A stretch of DNA of 7,912 bases from Aalborgiella sp043775055 (GCA_043775055.1 JAYVSU010000002.1:1-7912), one strand, 5' to 3'. Shown: positions 1 to 6,923, counted from the first letter of the stretch. Program-made: numbers and translations. Notes: generated by a model from the letters alone, not told the origin.

Positions 1-47
1 GAGTGACAAACTATAAAACGATAAGTTAATAGAGCAAAGGGGCAACT

Positions 48-941
48 ATGGCATCCGGTAAGGAATTACGCACCAAGATCAAATCGGTGGAAAACACCAA
101 GAAGATCACCAAGGCGATGGAAATGATTTCCGTCTCCAAGATGCGCAAGGCGCAGGAGCGTATGCGCGCGGCGCGTCCGTACAGCGAGAAAATCCGCAAT
201 ATTGCAGCAAATTTGGGTGAAGCGAACCCTGAGTATGTGCATGCCTTTATGAAAACCAACGATGCTAAATCGGTGGGCTACATTGTGGTTAGTACAGACA
301 AGGGTTTGTGCGGTGGTTTGAACACCAACCTGTTTCGTGCATTGACCGTTCAGCTGCGTGACGCGCAAACAGCGGGTCAAACAGCACAATCCGTCGCCAT
401 TGGCGGCAAGGGTTTGGGCTTTTTGACACGTATGGGTGCCAAAGTTGTGTCGCATGTGACACATTTGGGGGATAAGCCACATCTAGACAAGCTCATTGGG
501 CCGGTCAAAGTGTTGCTTGATGCCTACACGCGTGGCGAAATTAATTCAGTTGTTCTTTGCTACAACAAGTTTGTGAGCACCATGAGTCAGGTGCCGACAG
601 TTCAGCAATTGCTGCCGTTGTCGCAAGCTGCGCTCAAAACAGAAGCGGCTCAAAGTGAAGCTGCCAGCGGCGTCAAGCACGGCTGGGACTACATCTACGA
701 GCCAGATGCACAAGCTGTGATTGACGATTTGTTGGTGCGTTATGCAGAAGCTTTGGTTTACCAAGCGGTTGCAGAAAACATTGCTTCAGAACATGCAGCG
801 CGAATGGTGGCGATGAAAGCAGCAACAGACAACGCGGGTAACGTGATTGCGGAGTTGAAGTTGATTTACAACAAAACACGCCAAGCAGCGATTACCAAAG
901 AGCTGTCTGAAATCGTTTCTGGTGCAGCAGCGGTGTCGTAA
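48..941 (+). CDS. atpG: ATP synthase F1 subunit gamma
   Basis: Gamma is the central rotor shaft of the F1 head. It couples proton flow through the membrane Fo ring to the catalytic changes in the beta subunits on the cytoplasmic face. The 297-residue product has the family's conserved ends: an N-terminal coiled-coil helix with IKSVENTKKITKAMEMIS and SKMRKAQERM, a middle domain with STDKGLCGGLN, and a C-terminal helix with SEHAARMVAMKAATDNAG and YNKTRQAAITKELSEIVSGA. It is about ten residues longer than E. coli gamma (about 287), the extra lying in a loop rich in Ala, Glu and Ser before HGWDYIYEPD. Start: ATG at 48 with a good Shine-Dalgarno AAGGGG at 37-42, 5 nt upstream. It is followed by atpD after 73 nt, in the standard atp operon order. 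The end of atpA is expected just upstream but cannot be identified in 1-47. Identity is very secure. Confidence 0.98.
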   Translation: MASGKELRTKIKSVENTKKITKAMEMISVSKMRKAQERMRAARPYSEKIRNIAANLGEANPEYVHAFMKTNDAKSVGYIVVSTDKGLCGGLNTNLFRALTVQLRDAQTAGQTAQSVAIGGKGLGFLTRMGAKVVSHVTHLGDKPHLDKLIGPVKVLLDAYTRGEINSVVLCYNKFVSTMSQVPTVQQLLPLSQAALKTEAAQSEAASGVKHGWDYIYEPDAQAVIDDLLVRYAEALVYQAVAENIASEHAARMVAMKAATDNAGNVIAELKLIYNKTRQAAITKELSEIVSGAAAVS

Positions 942-1014
942 GACACGTTCTGACGCAGCAACAAGTAGTAATTTGAAGTAATTCAGTTTTTGTATTAATT
1001 TTTTGGAGCAAAAA

Positions 1015-2418
1015 ATGGCTCAAGTCCAAGGCAAAATTGTTCAGTGTATCGGCGCGGTGGTTGACGTGGAATTTCCACGCAATCAAATGCCTAAAATTTA
1101 TGACGCCCTCAAAATGGACGGTTCAACATTGACGTTGGAAGTTCAGCAACAGTTGGGTGACGGCATTGTGCGTACCATTGCGCTCGGTTCATCCGATGGC
1201 TTGCGCCGTGGCATGGTGGTGCAAAATACAGAACAACCTATCATGGTTCCTGTTGGAAAAGCCACTTTGGGTCGCATCATGGACGTGCTTGGCGCGCCCA
1301 TCGACGAGCGTGGCCCAGTTGCTGCAACATTGACTGCATCTATCCACCGTAAAGCACCAGCTTACGACGAACTCAGCCCATCACAAGAATTGCTGGAAAC
1401 CGGCATCAAGGTGATTGACTTGGTTTGCCCGTTTGCTAAGGGCGGTAAAGTCGGCTTGTTCGGTGGCGCTGGTGTGGGCAAGACAGTGAACATGATGGAG
1501 CTGATCAACAACATCGCTAAAGCACACAGCGGTTTGTCCGTGTTTGCTGGTGTGGGTGAGCGTACTCGTGAGGGTAACGACTTCTACCACGAGATGGCTG
1601 ACTCTAAGGTTGTCGACTTGGACAATCTGGAAAATTCAAAAGTTGCGATGGTTTATGGCCAGATGAATGAGCCACCAGGCAACCGTTTGCGCGTGGCCTT
1701 GACGGGTTTGACCATTGCCGAATCTTTCCGTGACGAAGGTAAAGACGTGTTGTTCTTCGTTGACAACATCTACCGTTACACATTGGCCGGTACCGAAGTA
1801 TCAGCGCTCTTGGGTCGTATGCCTTCAGCAGTGGGCTACCAGCCAACACTGGCTGAAGAAATGGGCCGTTTGCAAGAACGTATTACCTCTACCAAAGTGG
1901 GTTCTATCACTTCCATCCAAGCCGTTTACGTGCCAGCGGATGACTTGACCGATCCATCTCCAGCGACAACCTTTGCGCATTTGGACTCCACCGTGGTGTT
2001 GTCTCGTGACATCGCTTCTCTGGGTATTTACCCAGCGGTTGATCCTTTGGATTCCACCAGCCGTCAGCTGTCACCTCTGGTTGTGGGCGAAGACCACTAC
2101 AACACAGCTCGTGCTGTGCAAGGTACCTTGCAGCGTTACCGTGAACTGCGCGACATTATCGCGATCATGGGCATGGACGACTTGGCACCTGAAGACAAAC
2201 TGGCTGTGGCTCGTGCTCGTAAGATTCAACGTTTCTTGAGCCAACCGTTCCATGTAGCCGAGGTGTTTACTGGCTCTCCAGGCAAGTATGTACCTTTGGC
2301 TGAAACCATCCGTGGTTTCAAGATGATTGTGAACGGCGAGTGCGATCACTTGCCAGAGCAAGCGTTCTACATGGTCGGAACAATCGACGAAGCATTCGAA
2401 AAAGCCAAAAAGGTTTAA
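1015..2418 (+). CDS. atpD: ATP synthase F1 subunit beta (catalytic)
   Basis: Beta is the catalytic subunit of F1, making ATP from ADP and phosphate. The 467-residue product has the full set of motifs: P-loop GGAGVGKT at residues 150-157 (Lys156, Thr157), the catalytic GERTREG with Glu182, Walker B DVLFFVDN ending in Asp250, and the VDNIYRYTLAGTEVSALLGRM and MPSAVGYQPTLAEEMG blocks. The DELSEED segment that contacts gamma reads DDLAPED at about 388-394. I chose ATG at 1015 because GGAG (1005-1008) sits 6 nt upstream and the MAQVQGKIVQCIGAVVDVEF start is typical. An in-frame TTG at 1003 would add four residues and overlap that ribosome site, so it is unlikely. The 73-nt leader after atpG is AT-rich with U runs, which may help initiation of this highly expressed subunit. 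No defects seen. Confidence 0.98.
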   Translation: MAQVQGKIVQCIGAVVDVEFPRNQMPKIYDALKMDGSTLTLEVQQQLGDGIVRTIALGSSDGLRRGMVVQNTEQPIMVPVGKATLGRIMDVLGAPIDERGPVAATLTASIHRKAPAYDELSPSQELLETGIKVIDLVCPFAKGGKVGLFGGAGVGKTVNMMELINNIAKAHSGLSVFAGVGERTREGNDFYHEMADSKVVDLDNLENSKVAMVYGQMNEPPGNRLRVALTGLTIAESFRDEGKDVLFFVDNIYRYTLAGTEVSALLGRMPSAVGYQPTLAEEMGRLQERITSTKVGSITSIQAVYVPADDLTDPSPATTFAHLDSTVVLSRDIASLGIYPAVDPLDSTSRQLSPLVVGEDHYNTARAVQGTLQRYRELRDIIAIMGMDDLAPEDKLAVARARKIQRFLSQPFHVAEVFTGSPGKYVPLAETIRGFKMIVNGECDHLPEQAFYMVGTIDEAFEKAKKV

Positions 2419-2421
2419 GCC

Positions 2422-2838
2422 ATGAACACCATTCATGTTGATGTGGTAAGTGCGGAAGAGTCCATCTTCTCTGGTGAAGCCAAGTTTGTGGCTTTGCCAG
2501 GTGAAGCGGGTGAGTTGGGTATTTACCCACGTCACACGCCGTTGATCTCTCGCATCAAAGCTGGCTCAGTGCGCATTGAAAAGGCTGATGGCACCGAAGA
2601 GTTCATTTTCGTGGCAGGTGGCATCATTGAAGTTCAACCGAATTGCGTGACCGTGTTGTCTGATACGGCCATTCGCGGAAAAGATTTGGACGAAGAGAAA
2701 GCCAATGAAGCCAAAGCTGCTGCTGAAGAGGCCTTGAAAAACGCCAAAGGCGAGCTCGATATTGCTAAAGCACAATCAGAGTTGTTTGCCATGGCCGCTC
2801 AAATTGCAGCGCTGCGTAAATTCCGTCAAAACAAATAA
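2422..2838 (+). CDS. atpC: ATP synthase F1 subunit epsilon
   Basis: Epsilon sits at the foot of the central stalk, joins gamma to the c-ring and in bacteria can inhibit ATP hydrolysis. The 138 residues are the usual length. The N-terminal beta-sandwich (about 1-85) carries the typical TIHVDVVSAEESIFSGEA start and GELGIYPRHTPLISRIKAG, followed by the FVAGGIIEVQPN strand pair. The Ala/Glu/Lys-rich C-terminal part (about 90-138) forms the two-helix hairpin. The gene begins only 3 nt after the atpD stop, so translation is probably coupled to atpD. It is the last gene of the operon and is followed by a strong terminator. Identity is secure. Confidence 0.97.
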   Translation: MNTIHVDVVSAEESIFSGEAKFVALPGEAGELGIYPRHTPLISRIKAGSVRIEKADGTEEFIFVAGGIIEVQPNCVTVLSDTAIRGKDLDEEKANEAKAAAEEALKNAKGELDIAKAQSELFAMAAQIAALRKFRQNK

Positions 2839-2855
2839 GTGACAGACCGCTCATT

Positions 2856-2882
2856 AAAATGCCTCACTTAGTGAGGCATTTT
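2856..2882. terminator. Bidirectional intrinsic terminator between atpC and the TPM gene
   Basis: A perfect 12-bp inverted repeat, AAAATGCCTCAC (2856-2867) and GTGAGGCATTTT (2871-2882), with a 3-nt loop (TTA). On the + strand it ends in a T run (TTTTT at 2879-2883), 17 nt after the atpC stop. On the - strand the complementary arm also ends in a T run, downstream of the converging gene that stops at 2907. One hairpin can therefore end transcription from both sides. Seen directly in the sequence; function is inferred from the standard form. Confidence 0.93.
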
Positions 2883-2906
2883 TGTTTGAAAAACAGCTAG
2901 ACAGCT

Positions 2907-3440
2907 TTAGCTGAGAACTGGGGAATTTGACAGTTCATTATGCTGTGCGCGCCCTGCTTGTAGAGGATAGTGTTGCACCAACAGGGCCGACACTTCTTCC
3001 AGCGCCTGAGTCAAACCATCTTCAAAGCGGCCTTCATGCAAAGTTTTGCCCAAGCGCTGCACCATGGCTTGCCATTCGGCCTGATTCACATATTTGTTCA
3101 AACCACGGTCAGCCACCAGCTCGATGGCATGCTCTGCTAAAAGTAAGTAAATCAAGACGCCATTGTTGTTTTCAGTATCCCAGACGTGGAGCTTGCTGTA
3201 CATCATCACAGCGCGCTCACGAATGGTGCTGCGTAAAGGTGTTTTGTGCCAAATATGCCGCCATAGGTAGCTACTCGGCAAACCCGCTTCAACGCAAATA
3301 CGGATTTCACCGCTATGGCGTTGCTCACTGGCGGTTACGCGCTGCATCAATCGTTTAGACATGTCTGCAGGAATGGCGCGTCGCGTGTCTGATGCGTCAA
3401 ACCAGCGATGCTTGAAAAGGGTGAAGATGCGTTTGAACAT
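2907..3440 (-). CDS. TPM-domain protein without signal peptide
   Basis: A 177-residue protein of the TPM fold group (TLP18.3/Psb32/MOLO-1). Members are known as membrane-linked or secreted, sometimes phosphatase-like, proteins of poorly defined role. The fold is suggested by an N-terminal helix with RVTASEQRHSGEIRICVEAGLP (about 35-54), the core strand NNNGVLIYLLLAEHAIELVADRGLN (about 91-115), and helices with EWQAMVQRL and FEDGLTQALEEVSALL. No signal peptide or membrane helix is visible; the start is basic (MFKRIFTLFKHRWF), so it may be cytosolic or peripheral. It starts at ATG 3440, 33 nt after the preceding TPM gene, with only a weak ribosome site. It is the last gene of the apparent lemA-TPM-TPM operon. 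Such pairs of TPM genes after lemA are common in betaproteobacteria as far as I recall. Fold assignment fairly good; biochemical role unknown. Confidence 0.85.
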   Translation of the reverse strand: MFKRIFTLFKHRWFDASDTRRAIPADMSKRLMQRVTASEQRHSGEIRICVEAGLPSSYLWRHIWHKTPLRSTIRERAVMMYSKLHVWDTENNNGVLIYLLLAEHAIELVADRGLNKYVNQAEWQAMVQRLGKTLHEGRFEDGLTQALEEVSALLVQHYPLQAGRAQHNELSNSPVLS

Positions 3441-3473
3441 GTTGATTTGCAGCTTACCTATTTACCAATTTTC

Positions 3474-4403
3474 TTACCAATTGCCAGAGGCGCCGCCGCC
3501 GCCGAAGTCGCCGCCACCGCCTGAGCTGAACCCGCCGCCACCGCTGAATCCACCACCTCCGCCACCAAAGCCGCCTCCTCCAAAACCACCGCGTCCACGC
3601 GGTAGGCCAGAAGAAACGCCCGAGGAGAAGAGTGCGAAAAGCAATGCTAGTACACCGGCTATACCTGACACAACCAAGCTCGTGGTCACCACAAATGCCA
3701 GCGTACCGACAGCACCGCCCGTGACCAGTGAGCCCAGTTTTTGTCCAAAAATACTTTTGGCGATAGCGCCGCCAATCGGCACCGCAAAAAACAAAAAGAT
3801 TGCAATGTCCATCCAATTGAAATCAAGGCCAGCCAACGGGTTGTCGTTGCTAGCAGCTACATCAGGCAAAGCTTCGCCTTTGATGCGCGCCGTGATTTGG
3901 TCGACGCCGGCAGATATACCGCCTGCGTAATCACCCGTTTTAAAGCTTGGCGTGATGGCTTGGTCGATAATGCGTTTGGCGGCCAAGTCAGGGATGGCAC
4001 CTTCCAGCGTTTTGGCGACTTCAATGCGCAACTTGCGGTCTTGTTTAGCAACCACCAACAGCACACCATCGCCCACGTCTTTGCGGCCAATCTTCCAGAC
4101 ATTGGCCACGCGGTTGGCGTAGCTTGAAATGTCCTCGGGTTGCACGGTTGGCACGATCAAGACCACCACTTGCGAGCCTTTGGCGGCTTCTAAAGCGACG
4201 AGTTTGGCCTCGAGCGCAGATTTTTGGGCCGAATCTAGCGTTCCCGTTTTGTCGACCACATGCCCCGTCAGCGCTGGAACAGCCTGAACGTCTTGCGCTA
4301 AAGCTGATGGCGAGAAGAGCGCAGCCACCATGCTGGCCGCTGCCAAACATGTTGCTGCCGCCCATTGACGCGACGTTCGTGGCAAAAGATTCACAAAAAA
4401 CAA
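3474..4403 (-). CDS. Secreted/membrane TPM-domain protein with Gly-rich tail (YgcG-like)
   Basis: About 309 residues if started at TTG 4403. Order of parts: a signal peptide with a hydrophobic core ending in SALA-Q (about 12-36); a TPM domain (about 45-170) with LTGHVVDKTGTLD, GSQVVVLIVPTVQPEDISSYANRVAN and GDGVLLVVAKQDRKLRIEVA; hydrophobic stretches at about 198-219 and 225-262; and a Gly/Phe/Ser tail (about 270-309) ending GNW. This is the layout of the YgcG/TPM family, usually encoded beside lemA. The domain probably faces the periplasm. The start is uncertain: the only in-frame candidates before the signal core are TTG 4403, GTG 4394 and TTG 4385, and none has a Shine-Dalgarno. The lemA stop is 18 nt upstream, so translational coupling is likely. 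The low-complexity tail is coded by GC-rich Gly codons. Function unknown. Confidence 0.88.
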   Translation of the reverse strand: MFFVNLLPRTSRQWAAATCLAAASMVAALFSPSALAQDVQAVPALTGHVVDKTGTLDSAQKSALEAKLVALEAAKGSQVVVLIVPTVQPEDISSYANRVANVWKIGRKDVGDGVLLVVAKQDRKLRIEVAKTLEGAIPDLAAKRIIDQAITPSFKTGDYAGGISAGVDQITARIKGEALPDVAASNDNPLAGLDFNWMDIAIFLFFAVPIGGAIAKSIFGQKLGSLVTGGAVGTLAFVVTTSLVVSGIAGVLALLFALFSSGVSSGLPRGRGGFGGGGFGGGGGGFSGGGGFSSGGGGDFGGGGASGNW

Positions 4404-4421
4404 TGCAGTGCTTGGCTTGGT

Positions 4422-5018
4422 TTACTTTTTGCCGAAATCAACGGTAGGTGGTTTGGCAATAGCGGCTTCGTTCTCAACCGCAAAACTAGCTTTGGGCTTG
4501 TAACCAAAGACCATGGCCGTGAGGTTGCTTGGGAAGCTGCGCGCCAAAACGTTGTACTCTTGAATCGTCTTGATATAGCGGTTGCGTGCCACGGTGATGC
4601 GGTTCTCGGTGCCTTCTAACTGGACGCGCAGGTCGCTAAAACCTTGGTTGGACTTGAGGTTGGGGTATGCCTCGCTCACCGCCATCAAGCGGGACAACGC
4701 ACTGCCCAGCTCGCCTTGCGCGGCCTGGAACTTCTTCATCGCCTCAGGGTTATTCAGCAACTCGGGTGTGACTTGAATAGCCGTCGCTCTAGAGCGCGCC
4801 TCAATCACCTTGGTCAGTGTTTCTTGCTCAAAATTAGCTTCGCCTTTGACGGTGGCCACAATGTTGGGCACCAAATCGGCACGGCGTTGGTACTGGTTCA
4901 GCACCTCGCTCCACGCACTTTTGGACGATTCGTCCAAAGATTGGAAGTCGTTGTAGCCACAACCGGTCAAAGCGGCAGAGGTGATCAAAGCAGAAATGAT
5001 GAGTAGCCAGCGTTTCAT
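4422..5018 (-). CDS. lemA: LemA family lipoprotein
   Basis: A 198-residue LemA family protein, predicted to be an envelope lipoprotein. The N-terminus is basic, followed by a hydrophobic core and the lipobox LTGC with the lipid-accepting Cys20. The mature part is largely helical and carries the family signature NQYQRRADLVPNIVATVKG (about 41-59), then EARSRATAI, the FQAAQGELGSALSRLMAVSEAYPNLK segment, and LEGTENRITVARNRYI...YNVLARSFPSN. Start: ATG 5018, with TAAGGAA (5025-5031 region) about 5 nt upstream. It leads a same-strand cluster with two TPM-domain genes, an arrangement widespread in proteobacteria. The proteins are therefore presumed to act together at the envelope, but the molecular role of LemA is not established. 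Family identity is secure. Confidence 0.95.
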   Translation of the reverse strand: MKRWLLIISALITSAALTGCGYNDFQSLDESSKSAWSEVLNQYQRRADLVPNIVATVKGEANFEQETLTKVIEARSRATAIQVTPELLNNPEAMKKFQAAQGELGSALSRLMAVSEAYPNLKSNQGFSDLRVQLEGTENRITVARNRYIKTIQEYNVLARSFPSNLTAMVFGYKPKASFAVENEAAIAKPPTVDFGKK

Positions 5019-5035
5019 GGGTGTTCCTTAGGTTA

Positions 5036-5076
5036 GCTATAGATACTCTAGCGCCGCTTCATGCTGTCTAGAGCCG
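5036..5076 (+). repeat. Possible degenerate copy of the GCTAT-N7-ATAGC repeat
   Basis: GCTATAGATACTCTAGC at 5036-5052 keeps the 5-7-5 geometry of the two clearer repeat copies (17 nt, one change in the right arm). It is followed by an inverted pair CTCTAG (5046-5051) and CTAGAG (5068-5073). It lies in the presumed 5' untranslated region of lemA. The match is short, so this is a tentative call. Confidence 0.3.
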
Positions 5077-5109
5077 TCAAAAGCGGTACAGTAGCACAAA
5101 AGCTGCTCC

Positions 5110-5139
5110 AAAATAGTGATTTTTAACCGGAAATATCAA
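5110..5139 (-). promoter_or_regulatory. Candidate sigma-70 promoter for the lemA-TPM operon
   Basis: Reading the - strand, TTGATA (5139-5134; 5 of 6 to consensus) is followed by an 18-nt spacer and TATTTT (5115-5110; 4 of 6). Transcription would begin near 5103, leaving a leader of about 85 nt before the lemA ATG at 5018. Chosen by eye as the best -35/-10 pair upstream of lemA; other AT-rich pairs in 5130-5220 are possible. Confidence 0.35.
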
Positions 5140-5220
5140 GTCTTTGCAAAGTTGCGACATGAAGTTTGCGGGTCATTGGCCGCGTTAAACATACGTAAAA
5201 GCACTTAAATAACCTTAAAT

Positions 5221-5249
5221 TTGGCTGTAGCCGGCGTATTTATTATAAT
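5221..5249 (+). promoter_or_regulatory. Candidate sigma-70 promoter for the YheT-family gene
   Basis: TTGGCT (5221-5226, 4 of 6) and a perfect TATAAT (5244-5249) are separated by exactly 17 nt. Transcription would start at about 5255-5257, that is, at or next to the ATG at 5257. No other Shine-Dalgarno-like sequence precedes this ATG, which fits a leaderless or very short-leader mRNA. The -10 box and spacer lie inside a dispersed repeat (5225-5270). Confidence 0.5.
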
Positions 5250-5270
5250 GTTAGCTATGAAATATATAGC
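5225..5270 (+). repeat. Dispersed 46-nt repeat, copy A
   Basis: The first 18 nt, CTGTAGCCGGCGTATTTA (5225-5242), are identical to the reverse complement of 6952-6969. The far end, GCTATGAAATATATAGC (5254-5270), is a small hairpin whose 5-nt arms match the arms of the other copy at the same spacing. The middle has diverged, but the two copies align over 46 nt without gaps. Similar short intergenic elements are, from memory, common in Comamonadaceae genomes. This copy overlaps the start codon and first codons of the YheT-family gene. Confidence 0.75.
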
Positions 5271-6282
5271 GCCTAACTGGCTCCCTGGTGGTAATTTGCA
5301 AACGATTTGGCCCGCCGTGGTCAGTGCACGCTCATTGGCGTCAAACAGCGCACATGCCACCGTCTACGAGCGGGTCCGCTGGGCGACGCCTGACCACGAC
5401 TTTATTGACGTTGACTATGCCCAAGCGCCTCAAGTTCAGCCCTCCGCTTCCGAACAAACTCAAAACGCCTCAACAAGACCCTTACTCGCCTTGTTTCATG
5501 GCTTAGAAGGCTCGTCGACCAGCCATTACGCGCTGGCTTTTGCGCAAGTGGCGCGGCAACGCGGCTGGGACTACGCTGTGCCGCATTTTCGCGGTTGCAG
5601 CGGCGAGATCAACCGCGCCCCGCGTGCCTACCATTCGGGCGATTACGAAGAGATCGGCTGGATGCTGGGCAAATTACGTTCCGCGCATAGCCACGCTGGC
5701 GGTGGCCCTGTCATCGCCGTGGGCATCTCTTTGGGCGGCAACGCGCTGATGCGCTGGGCGCAAGAGGCAGGCGAGTCTGCCGCGCAAACCGTGTCAGCCG
5801 TGGCCTCGGTCTGCTCGCCTTTGGACTTGGCCGCCAGTGGCCGCGCCATTGGGCAGGGATTTAACCGCTTGGTCTACACCCGCATGTTTTTAAACAGCAT
5901 GAAACCCAAAGCCCTGGCGCGTTTGCAGCTCAACCCCGGCTTGTTTGATGCGCAAAAATTACTGGCCAGCCGCGATTTGTATGAGTTTGACAACGTCTTC
6001 ACCGCACCCGTACACGGCTTTAAAAACACCGAAGACTATTGGCAACGCGCCTCCGCCAAACCGCACATGCACCGCATCAAACTGCCAGCGCTGGCTTTGA
6101 ACGCTATCAACGACCCCTTCATCCCCCCACAGTCGTTGCCACAAATGGGCGAAGTTGGCCGCCATGTGACCCTCTGGCATACCGCCCACGGCGGCCATGT
6201 CGGCTACCCGCATGGGCGCTTTCCCGCACAGGTGCAAGCCATGCCCGAGGCGGTGGCAGATTGGTTGGCGGGACACATTTAA
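5257..6282 (+). CDS. YheT-family alpha/beta hydrolase
   Basis: A 341-residue alpha/beta hydrolase of the YheT (UPF0017/AB-hydrolase 4) group, predicted cytosolic. The N-terminal signature PNWLPGGNLQTIWPA (about 6-20) is typical. The oxyanion region is FHGLEGSSTSHY (80-91), then HFRGCSGE (110-117). The nucleophile elbow is VGISLGGNAL with Ser158, the acid is probably Asp286 in NDPFIPP, and the catalytic His is probably His314 in HGGHVGY. Family members are putative esterases whose natural substrate is generally unknown. I chose ATG 5257 because MKYIAPNWLPGG matches the family's usual start; ATG 5248 and TTG 5221 are in frame upstream but would add non-conserved residues. No ribosome site precedes any of them. 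An odd feature is that the start codon lies within a dispersed repeat and 8 nt after a perfect -10 box. Probably transcribed with the next gene. Confidence 0.92.
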   Translation: MKYIAPNWLPGGNLQTIWPAVVSARSLASNSAHATVYERVRWATPDHDFIDVDYAQAPQVQPSASEQTQNASTRPLLALFHGLEGSSTSHYALAFAQVARQRGWDYAVPHFRGCSGEINRAPRAYHSGDYEEIGWMLGKLRSAHSHAGGGPVIAVGISLGGNALMRWAQEAGESAAQTVSAVASVCSPLDLAASGRAIGQGFNRLVYTRMFLNSMKPKALARLQLNPGLFDAQKLLASRDLYEFDNVFTAPVHGFKNTEDYWQRASAKPHMHRIKLPALALNAINDPFIPPQSLPQMGEVGRHVTLWHTAHGGHVGYPHGRFPAQVQAMPEAVADWLAGHI

Positions 6283-6352
6283 CCCGTCCAACACAGGTGG
6301 CGATAAAGCGGCGGATAATTCAGAAGAATGACAAATAAGATGGACAACATCG

Positions 6353-6904
6353 ATGGATGACATAGTTAAGCAAGCCATGGCCAAATGGCCCAACGTGCCC
6401 CACTGCTACGGCTGGTTGGGTTTGGATGCGCGCGGCAACTGGTACATGCGCGACGACCGCGTGCAAGCGGCAGGCACCTTCTCACAATCCAAGGGGTCAC
6501 TGCTCAAACATGAAAAGCTGATCGACTTTATCCAACGCAATTACAGCTGCGATGACAGCGCTCAAGGCACGGCCAAAGGACAATGGTTTTTTCAAAATGG
6601 CCCCCAGCGCGTTTACGTAGAGTTAGAAGCCACGCCATTTGTTTGGAGAGTGAGTGCTGACTTCATTGTGCATGCCCACACCGGTGAGCGCGCCCGTTTG
6701 CAGCGCTGTGTGCTTGACGAGCATGGCCGTCTGTACCTTGAGGCGTCCATCGGCTTCGGCCTCGTGCACACCCAAGACATGGGTTACGCCGCCGATGCGA
6801 TTGAGCAAGGTCTGTGGGTACCTGAAGAAGTGAAGACGGCAGACTTGCCCATTCGTTTTGGCTATGTGCGTAGCCCAAAGGCGTTCAGTTTGGCGCAAAA
6901 CTAG
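6353..6904 (+). CDS. Conserved protein of unknown function (DUF family)
   Basis: A 183-residue soluble protein with no signal peptide or membrane helix. It begins DDIVKQAMAKWPNVPHCYGWLGLDARGNWYMRDD and contains LIDFIQRNYSCDD, GQWFFQNGPQRVYVELEATPF and a C-terminal GLWVPEEV. I recall similar proteins in Burkholderiales, annotated only as a domain of unknown function (possibly DUF2944 or DUF2946; number not certain). The N-terminal block is rich in Trp, Tyr and Gly and looks like a small beta-rich fold; Cys18, Cys66 and Cys119 are the only cysteines, with no metal-site spacing. It lies 70 nt after the YheT-family gene on the same strand, so is probably co-transcribed. Start: ATG 6353 with no clear Shine-Dalgarno. 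A ten-codon upstream frame (6328-6360) overlaps it and could couple translation. Function cannot be inferred. Confidence 0.8.
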   Translation: MDDIVKQAMAKWPNVPHCYGWLGLDARGNWYMRDDRVQAAGTFSQSKGSLLKHEKLIDFIQRNYSCDDSAQGTAKGQWFFQNGPQRVYVELEATPFVWRVSADFIVHAHTGERARLQRCVLDEHGRLYLEASIGFGLVHTQDMGYAADAIEQGLWVPEEVKTADLPIRFGYVRSPKAFSLAQN

Positions 6905-6923
6905 CCACTTGAATTGAATATTT

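Noticed and set aside
1..47. End of atpA
   Set aside because: Stops occur in all three frames within a few codons and no conserved alpha-subunit tail can be read, so the boundary cannot be placed.
1003..1014. Four-codon extension of atpD from TTG 1003
   Set aside because: It overlaps the GGAG ribosome site for ATG 1015 and is not part of the conserved beta subunit start.
3361..3930. A proline-rich 189-codon frame on the + strand
   Set aside because: It is the opposite strand of the Gly-rich tail and membrane part of the TPM gene; the proline runs simply mirror glycine codons.
3741..4127. A 128-codon + strand frame
   Set aside because: Lies wholly antisense to the signal-bearing TPM gene and has no recognisable protein pattern or ribosome site.
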